Assembly (NCBI GenBank): GCA_025765615.1
Contig: JAIVFJ010000041.1
Span: forward strand, 248,001 to 312,000
Direction of reading: 5' to 3'
Length of the DNA: 64,000 bases
From: Zopfochytrium polystomum
Lineage: Eukaryota > Chytridiomycota > Chytridiomycetes > Chytridiales > Chytridiaceae
In this document: in pieces, positions 56,872-64,000 of the stretch
How the letters are laid out: every line of letters begins with the position of its first letter
How positions within the stretch are numbered: position 1 is the first letter of the stretch
Program-made: the position numbers and the translations under genes
The notes under the pieces: model-generated
The model's input: only the letters and a program-made list of their open reading frames with translations
What the model was told of the DNA's origin: nothing
The model's database searches: none

Positions 56872-59570
56872 ATGCCGGCAGCCGGATGGTCCGCCATCGC
56901 CGGTGGCGCCCCATCCCAAGCCGATCTGTACTACCAGCAACAGCAGCAGCAGCAGCAGCAGCAAGGCGCTCCACACCTCTACCAACAGCAGCAGCAAATC
57001 GTGCCTGACCCGCATCAGGTGCACCACCAGCACCAGCAACAGCAGCAACAGTTCCTCTACACCCCGCTCCACCTCCAGCCACAACACCAACAGCCGCAGT
57101 TCGCACCGCACCAACAGCAGCAGCCGCCGCCGCCGCCGCAGCTGTCCGTCGCGGGCCTGCAGGCCGTGCCATCGGCGCTGCCCGGGATGCCGGTGCCCCA
57201 GATCGCAGGTGTGGATATGGGCGCGGCTGGCGCGGCGGCGGGCGTGCCCCCGTCGAAGGCGTCCGCGCCTGCCGGATCGAGCAGCAGCGGCAATGGAGGT
57301 GAGACAGAAAAGCGGTGCCCACTCTTTCCCAAAGCGGGAAGGAAGGGACAGCCTTGCACCCCCACCACCCACTCTCTCCTTTTTCGGACGACGGGCGATC
57401 TTGTTGTTCTTGTTGTAGATTTCTACTCTTCAGAGTGCGCCGCCCCTTCGCTGAGGAGAGATCCATATGCTTTGGCCCGATCAAGGCTTTCAACCCAATT
57501 AACCACCAACCCCTCCTTCCTCTTTTGTTGACTCTTCAGAGATTATTGAAGAGCAGATTGACGACGGGGATGGCTCCGGCGACGACGACGACGGCCCTGC
57601 ACCTGCTGTAAAGGGCAAGTCGACCGGGCGGAGAAAGATCAAGATCGAGTACATCGAGGACAAGTCGCGGCGGCATATCACGTTCTCCAAGAGAAAGGCG
57701 GGCATTATGAAAAAGGTGACGCGGCCACGGCCGTTATTATTCTCTGTATGATATCAATGCTGACATTTTCCCTCCTCCACTCTATCCATGCCCCGAAAAG
57801 GCCTTTGAACTGTCCGTTTTGACCGGCACGCAAGTGCTGCTGCTCGTCGCCTCGGAGACTGGCCACGTGTACACGTTTGCGACCACCAAGCTGCAACCTC
57901 TCATCACAAAGCCGGAAGGGAAGCAGCTGATCCAACTTTGCCTGAACGCTCCCGATGAGAGAGACACAGCGGACCCTCGTGCGCCAGACGCGCGGGGCAC
58001 GAGGACGCCAACGACGCCGCAACACTCGTACGTGCCCCACCAGAGCGCTCCAGCCCCGCATCAGCCGCAGCCACCTTTGCACACGTCCCAGCCGGACCTG
58101 CAGCAGCAGCACCTTCACGCGCTCCATCAGCAGCAGCAAGCTCAAGCTCAAGCCCACGCCCAAGCTCAGGCGGCGATGCAGCAGCACCAACAGCAACTTC
58201 AGCAGCAGCAGCAACAGCAGCATCAGCAGGCAGCACAAGCGGCTCATCACCAGCAATTCCAGAGCCACCTCGTGGCGCAACAGTCGCTATACTCACCAGC
58301 GACACCTGGAATGGGGATGGTGCTTCCTGGCCAGCTCATGCCCGAATCGCACTTATCCCCAGTGTTTATGCACCCACAGCAAATGACGCCAGAGGAGCAC
58401 CAGCATCACGCCATGATTCAACAGCAGCAACACCAGCAGCAACTGCAACAACAACAACACCACCAGCAGCAACAGCAGCAGCTCCACCAGCAGCAGCTGC
58501 AGCAACAGCAACAGCAGCATCAACTTCAACAACTGCAACCCCCAATGTACCTAGGCTCCTCGAATCAAGGCATAGTGCAATATCATCCCGTGTCCTCGCT
58601 ATTGCCAGAGTCGATTACACAGCTGCCAACCAGTGTTCCTTCCCCTCGGTCATCGCATCAAGTGCTACCGCCAACCATTCGGTCGCCAACGACGCAACCG
58701 TCTTTCGCCCCAGCTACGCCTGTGTACGCAATGTATGGATACGACGCACAGCGCCAACAACAACAGCAACAGGAGCAGCAACAGCAACACGAGCTTCAAC
58801 AGCACCAACTGCAGCTTCAGCAGCAGCACCAGCAACAACAACAGCAGCACCAGCAGCATCAGCACCAGTTTCAGCAACACCAGCAGCACCAGCAGCACCA
58901 CGAGCTGCTTGCAGCGCCAAACCCGCTAAACCCTGGATCGCCTGCGCGCTCGGGGGAAGCAGAACTCATATCCAACATACTCGCGCCGCCCACCGACTCG
59001 ACAATCACGTACCAACCGTTGCACACCCAGCTCTCTCAGAACGCGACTTTGCCGCCCGCTGTCGCGCCACCCGGGATCGGCGTGTCGAGCGCACCAGCCG
59101 ATGTTGCAGCCGCGCCGGGGGAAGACCTCTGGATGGTGCAACAGCAGCTCGCGGCGGCCATTGGCGCCGACGGCAGCGGGAGTGGCAGCGGTGCCGTCGC
59201 CGCGGACCCCAACTCGGCGTCCGACCCTGAAGCGGCGGCCCTCGCAGCGTCCGGTCCGTCTGCGACCGACGGGTTGACATCGGCAGAACCACAACACGCA
59301 CCGCCGCCGGACGCGTCGGAGGCCGCGGACCTCCCCCCGGTTTCTGACGCGACAGCGGTGCAGCCGGACGGCGGCGGCGACGCGTGGAGCCGCAAGCGGA
59401 AAGCCGGCGAAGAGCCGGAGGGCGCGGCACCCGACGGTCGGCGGTTCAAGGGCGACGCGGAGGTGACAGATGGCGACGGCGCGGCGACCGACGCTCCGCC
59501 GGCGCCGCCGCAACAGGAGCTGCCCGAGGACGTTGGCGCCGAGAAGGTGACGGCGGCGGGAAGCGAGTGA
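56872..59570 (+). CDS. SRF/Mcm1-type MADS-box transcription factor with polyQ tracts
   Basis: Exons are 56872-57298, 57540-57715 and 57801-59570, 790 residues. The N-terminal 140 residues are Gln/Pro-rich. An acidic stretch (IDDGDGSGDDDD) precedes the MADS box starting at GRRKIKIEYIEDKSRRHITF (residue ~172). The box continues through SKRKAGIMKK and, across an in-phase intron, AFELSVLTGTQVLLLVASET, then the SAM-like CLNAPDE. This is the SRF/Mcm1 (type I) signature. The remaining ~520 residues are long CAG/CAA-encoded Gln-His runs and an Ala/Pro-rich tail with KRKAGEE, a possible nuclear signal. It should bind CArG-like boxes with cofactors. The start at 56872 is the ATG nearest the conserved protein; the frame is open further upstream. 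Confidence 0.93.
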
Positions 59571-61869
59571 GAGGATCGTCCTTATGCTTTTGACAAAAAA
59601 CAGTGCGACGTTCCCCCTGTCGGTACCCCCTCCTTTGGTCCTTTCGTTTGCATCCTCTCCTCTTTCCGTTTTTCGTTTGTTTCTCATTTCTTCTTTCCTC
59701 GTCCTCCACATTTCTTGCCGCCCCCGCTTACGACAGTTCTGCCCAGCTCGCACACAAACACGATGTACACCCACACACACAACAACTTATTCAACTCAAA
59801 AGCACGCACACGTCATACTTCTTTCTTCACCTGCTGCCCCTTCCCACTTCAATCCGAAAATGTCATTTCCAGTTTACTCGGCTGCGTTTTTCACTTTCCT
59901 CGTCCAACGTTTTCACAAGCCCTGCTCCCCGGAAAAGAAATACTCCACCCTTCCCCACTTCGTCCCTTCGTCGGGCCATCTTTACTTGATTTTTTTTTCC
60001 CCAATGACTTCTTTGGCCGTCTTCCTTTTTTTCTTTCTTTTTTCTTTCTTTTTCCGTCCCACTTTTCCTCCTTCTATCCTCCAGGTTGCGTCGCAGCTCT
60101 TTTTTTCTTCTTTGCGCCGCCCCGATTTCCACTCCCTCAACCCCCTCTTTTTTTTCCCCCCCTTTTGCTCTTCCCTCTTTTTTCTTCTGTTACTTTCTTC
60201 CCCGAGCGAGCCAACTTCTTTGACTGGTTGGCGCGCCAGTTGCCCCCCGGGCGAAAGAAAAAAAAGAAAATAAAGAGGCGAAAAAAGAAACCTAGTCGAA
60301 AAGCGATGAAATCCATCTCTCCGCGCTTTTTTTTCTTCTCTTTCATCTTTTTTTTTCCGGTTGGTGGGAGGCTAAAGGCCGAAGAAGGTTCGTCTGTTTC
60401 GTTCGCCCATCCATTTAATCATCGGTGAAATCATATCATCTTTCCGAGTTTTTCTTAGCATGAGCGACGATTGTTCAACGACTCGTACTGTTTTCCTTTT
60501 TCATTTTTTTTCATTTTTTTCATTTTGTTTGTTTCCTCCTCTCTTCCGGCTGAATATCTACCTATAAATGCCAACAATGAATAATCGAGTACTCCTTTTT
60601 TTTTTTTTTTTTTTTTTTTTCAGGTGGTGGCGGGTGTGAGTGAGCGTTTTCTTTGAAACTGAGAGAAATAGCGGGACACCGGGGGGAACGACCAACTTGA
60701 GCGAAATGCCACACTTCAGGTCTGCAAGAGACGTGGACACGTACGAATGCGGAAGGAGCCTAGTGATGTGAAACAGGGCCGAGCGCCGAGATGGGAAAAG
60801 GGTTGATCGCCGGAAACATGAAGGCGTCAGCTTTCCGCGGGCTCGACAGCAGGCTGCGCTCATGCCTCCCTTTTCCCCCTTTTTTTTGTGTCGCCCACGC
60901 CCAAACCCTGAAGAAATGGTTGCATCTTTCGCTGCTGGGACGATTGAACCTTTGCGTCAGCAGCGCTGGCAGTCCTCGCTTACTAATTCGCAGTAATCGA
61001 GTTAAGCGTTTTCCGAGCACCAAATGCCCAGAGTGATCGACATTATGGCAGTGATCTTTTGACGAATTGTCTTTTGACCCTAACCTTTGTTTTACTCCCT
61101 CCTTTCCTCCATGTAAAGCGAAAAAAAATAGCGCCGGTCTACCACCGACTTGCCGGTCGCAGTGAAGCGCGCGGCGACGGCCGACCCGTGGCTGTGGTGG
61201 GGTCGTGGGTGGTGGGCGAGCTGGCCGCCCTGCGGCAGCAGCAGCAGCTTCCGTGGTCGTCGTCGTCGTCGTGCGGCCGCAGTGGCCTGGCCGTGCCGGT
61301 TTCGCTGGGCAAAGAGCAAAAAAGTGATCGCAAAGAATGCTCCTGCGCTGCCTCTTCGCCGCCCCGCCGCCCCGCCGCCCTCTGCCGACGCTTCGGAGGT
61401 GGGAGGAGGAAAATGCGGGCCTACCTTTTTATCACGCATTACTGCTGTTTGGTGACCAGAAGAACAATAAAATACGAACAGGAAAAGTGGAAGCGGCCAC
61501 CGCTTTTTATACCGTCTTTGCAAAAAAGCCAAAGTGTATGAGACAGAGCAAACAGCGAAAAAAAAAAAAAAAAAGAAAAAAAAAAGGAAACATGAATGAA
61601 AGCAGCGCAAGAGCACCACCGCCTGTCTGGCTGAGCCCTCGTGTGCTTTGCAAATCTGTTACTTCGCTGCTTAAAGCCAGCTGCGTTGCGAAATTTATTT
61701 TCTTTGAAGCCAAAGGCAAACAACCATTCAGAAGGCATGTCTAATGACGCTCCCGTGTGACAGGTGGTCGGGAAAGAGAGGAAAAAAGTAACACTCAAAG
61801 AGAAAAGAAGTTAGAAGAAAGAAGCCAAACAGCCAAACATAGCAGTCTTCCAAAAAAGAACGTGTGGCC
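59571..61869. other. Intergenic
   Basis: This is the 3' flank of the MADS gene and the 3' flank of the convergent SnoaL-like gene. It is T-rich with long homopolymers (60597-60620 poly-T, 61559-61575 poly-A). No gene or RNA was recognised. Confidence 0.6.
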
Positions 61870-63135
61870 TCAGAATAAACCGAAAGTCAGTTTCACTTTC
61901 ACCAGCGGTTGCAAGAACGCCCAGGGCAACATGTCGCGGCGGGTCACCGCCGCCGAGTAGTAAATCGATCCGGCTGTCGTCGTCACCGCCGCGTACCCAG
62001 ACGCCGACGCCGACGCCTGCACCGCGTACTTCCCTACGGGTCCGTACAGCGATTGGTCGACTGGCTCAATGAGCGTGACCTCGGCGGTGTCAAAAATCGC
62101 GTTCCCCGACGCGGTTTTGTCTCTAGGCACCTCGTCCATCACCACATCCCAATGCTCGACGAGGCGGCCGTCGCGCACGCGAAAAATGTCCGTCGCGACG
62201 CTGGTGACGTTGGCCCCAGGGAACCGGAACCTGTCGTGCACAAACACCACGTCGCACTTTGCCGTCGCCAGGCCGAACTCGAACGGCATCGTCGCCGTCG
62301 GCCCGAACGACGCCAGCAGCAGCTTCAGCCCTGTGATGTTGCCCGGCACCCCCGGGTGGTGCTGCAGGTACGGGTCGCGCACATAGTCCTCGACGACGAC
62401 CGACTTGTTGGTAAAGAGCTGGTTCAGCGCCGTCTGCACGAACGCGATGTTGGCCGGGCCTTTCCCCGGGTCGCAGGCGGCCGCGTTCGTGAGGTAGCCG
62501 TTGCGCTCCGTGGCGGGCGAGATCAGGTTCGCTTCGGTGAAGGGCTGGATGATGTCCCAGTGCTCGGCGATGCGGCCGCCCGAGACGCGGAAGAAATCGA
62601 CGATCACGCTGCTGGTGTTGGTGGCGCCGTCGGTGACGAGGGAGTGCGTGGCCACGATGTTTTGCTGCGAGGTGACCATGCCGACGTCGTAGGTCAAGTT
62701 GCTGTAGCTGACAAAGGCCTTGAGGGCGTCTACGCCGTTCGAGGCGGTTCTACGGGATGGGAAATGGAAAGGGAGGGGGTGGGTCGGTTTCAAATTCGAA
62801 AGACGAGGGGGTTGTAGGGGTTGCTCACGGATTATGCTGGATGTAGTTGGGCAACCAAGCTTTGTCAACGACGGTTAGGTCTCGGTCGTTAAATAGGGTG
62901 ATGAGCTGCAGACGAGTAAACGAAAATGCAGTCAGTGTTCACGGTTGGTGCGGATTCGATCGCCAAACGAACAGTGGGAACTCACTGCAGTGTACACAAA
63001 AGCCTCAACGTTGTTCAGGTTCGTGTTCCCGAATGGAAATCCGGACGCGCTCACAGCAGAGGCTGTGCCGACTGCAGCAAGGGTGAGGAGATGGATTCTA
63101 GTGGTTTGGGATTCAGTGGACTTTTTCGTGTGCAT
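61870..63135 (-). CDS. Secreted protein with two SnoaL-like (NTF2-fold) domains
   Basis: The model is complement(join(61870..62749, 62829..62905, 62986..63135)), 368 residues. A signal peptide (HLLTLAAVGTASAVSASG) follows a basic start. Two homologous NTF2-like modules each carry the SnoaL-family patterns FNDRDLTVVDKAWLPNYIQHNP or VVVEDYVRDPYLQHHPG near the start and DFFRVSGGRIAEHWDII or DIFRVRDGRLVEHWDVV near the end. SnoaL-like folds include polyketide cyclases and many uncharacterised secreted proteins. His and Asp residues of the pocket are conserved in both modules. The substrate is unknown. An N-linked motif density (NLT, NTS, NKS, NIT, NVT) suggests glycosylation. Confidence 0.82.
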
Positions 63136-63325
63136 AGAGGGAGCATTTCTTACTGCATTTGAGTTGTGCGGCGGAGCACGTTTGGAGTTGCTAAGCTTGT
63201 TGTTGGCTTGAGATGTTCGCTGTGGGCAGCCCGTACTTATACCCTGAGCAGAATTTTCAGCTTGCTCCTCTCTGTCCTCTCTCTGTCTCTCTCTCTCGTC
63301 TGTCTCTCTCGCTCTCTCTCCTCTT

Positions 63326-63381
<56 letters not shown>

Positions 63382-64000
63382 TCTCTCTCTCTCTATCTCG
63401 CAGTCTCCATCTATTTCCTTTCTTCCTCTCTGCATCTTCCTCTGCATCCTCTCTTCTCTTCTCTTCTCCAAAGATGTCTCCGACGGAGCCGCCGTCAGCG
63501 ACTCCGACAGCCCGATCCGACAGCCCCGACGCTATGGACTTGTCAATCAATCAGTGGAAACAGACAGGGAGAGAGACAGAGTGAGACACAGAGATGCCGT
63601 GGCCCTCTGGATCGCAGTTTGGTGCTTCCAACCACCTTACAGCTGGCAGCTGCGCGCGTTCGCAAGGAATCGCTCTGCCCACCACCTCCCCCTTCACCCC
63701 CCGCCCCTCTCAGACCAGAGGCTTTCAACTTTGAAAGCAGCGAGCGACCATTTGATCATAGCCTTTTCACGAGATGGGCGTGCAAGATGATGGCAACCTT
63801 CCACAAATGTAAGCCTCCATGAATACACCAAAACTAGCAAACGAAGCACCAGGGCATTGTTAAAAGTACTCTCAGGTGTGCTTTCGCGCCGGTGGTGCCG
63901 AAAAGTGTCTCCCTTCAGGTGAAAGACAGACACAAAGCAAGACTGCGCCACACAGAAAGGTCTGGCCTTCATCGACTCTGCGATCATGCGAGGCGATAGA
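63136..64000. other. Upstream region with CT microsatellite and possible small exon, right edge
   Basis: A CT/CA compound tract lies at about 63282-63398. A 36-codon frame at 63474-63584 starts with an ATG (MSPTEPPSATPTARSDSPDA) after a pyrimidine tract and could be a first exon (GTGAGA donor at 63581) of a gene running past the window. I cannot confirm the next exon. Confidence 0.4.
63282..63398. repeat. CT/CA dinucleotide microsatellite
   Basis: CTCTCT runs, with a short CACACA insert at about 63366-63381, lie 150-265 bases upstream of the SnoaL-like gene start. Confidence 0.85.

Noticed and set aside
1..64000. CRISPR arrays, rRNA genes, standard tRNA genes, bacterial operons
   Set aside because: None was seen. 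Gene structure is eukaryotic, and the only array-like repeats are microsatellites and LTR-internal tandem repeats.

Overview
This window is nuclear DNA from a filamentous-type or zoosporic fungus. The evidence is short GT-AG introns (about 55-265 bases) with pyrimidine-rich 3' ends, fungal cell-surface families (WSC domains, OPT transporter, Ftr1/Fet3 iron-uptake proteins, Ser/Thr-rich secreted enzymes), an Mcm1/SRF-type MADS factor and a chromovirus LTR retrotransposon. A PDE9-like phosphodiesterase and strongly GC-rich third codon positions would fit an early-diverging (chytrid-like) lineage, but that is inference. Single-copy genes are GC-rich. Long T/A homopolymers and microsatellites fill the spacers, and the mobile elements are clearly AT-richer.

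Layout: 1-5200, 3' part of an ankyrin-repeat gene (Hos4/ANKRD11-like), open at the left edge and frame-broken. 6.1-11.5 kb, an unclassified, degenerate DNA-transposon-like element. 11.9-12.5 and 20.2-21.0 kb, two diverged inverted copies of a dispersed repeat. Between them on the minus strand lie a secreted GH26-like glycosidase (12.8-15.2 kb) and a PDE9-like cyclic-nucleotide phosphodiesterase (16.8-19.1 kb). 22.7-25.4 kb, an OPT oligopeptide transporter. 26.0-28.3 kb, a six-WSC-domain surface protein. 29162-34476, a complete chromodomain Ty3/gypsy element with identical 358-bp LTRs and a 5-bp target duplication, nested in older repeat DNA. 36.2-37.3 kb, a GNAT acetyltransferase. 37.6-39.1 kb, unresolved or decayed coding fragments. 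40.8-43.2 kb, a serine carboxypeptidase. 44.0-45.8 kb, a two-TM protein. 46.1-46.9 kb, a glutathione S-transferase. 48.3-54.5 kb, a divergent iron-uptake-like gene pair. 56.9-59.6 kb, a polyQ MADS-box factor. 61.9-63.1 kb, a secreted tandem SnoaL-like protein.

The most striking locus is the divergent pair at 48270-54532. One gene is a canonical Ftr1 iron permease. Across a ~0.7-kb shared promoter is a gene where its usual partner, the multicopper ferroxidase Fet3, would be expected. This partner is a single fused protein: signal peptide, class I/II-type heme peroxidase with intact distal Arg/His and proximal His, then a Fet3-like multicopper-oxidase fold and a C-terminal membrane anchor. The oxidase half has lost most copper ligands, including the type-1 Cys. 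This suggests a heme-based replacement for copper-dependent iron oxidation coupled to Ftr1. The inference rests on domain motifs, intron phases and gene context only.

The exon models given here are read by eye from splice signals and phase consistency. The minus-strand genes other than the fusion gene close in frame without correction. The fusion gene and the left-edge gene each need single-base frame corrections, which could be consensus errors.
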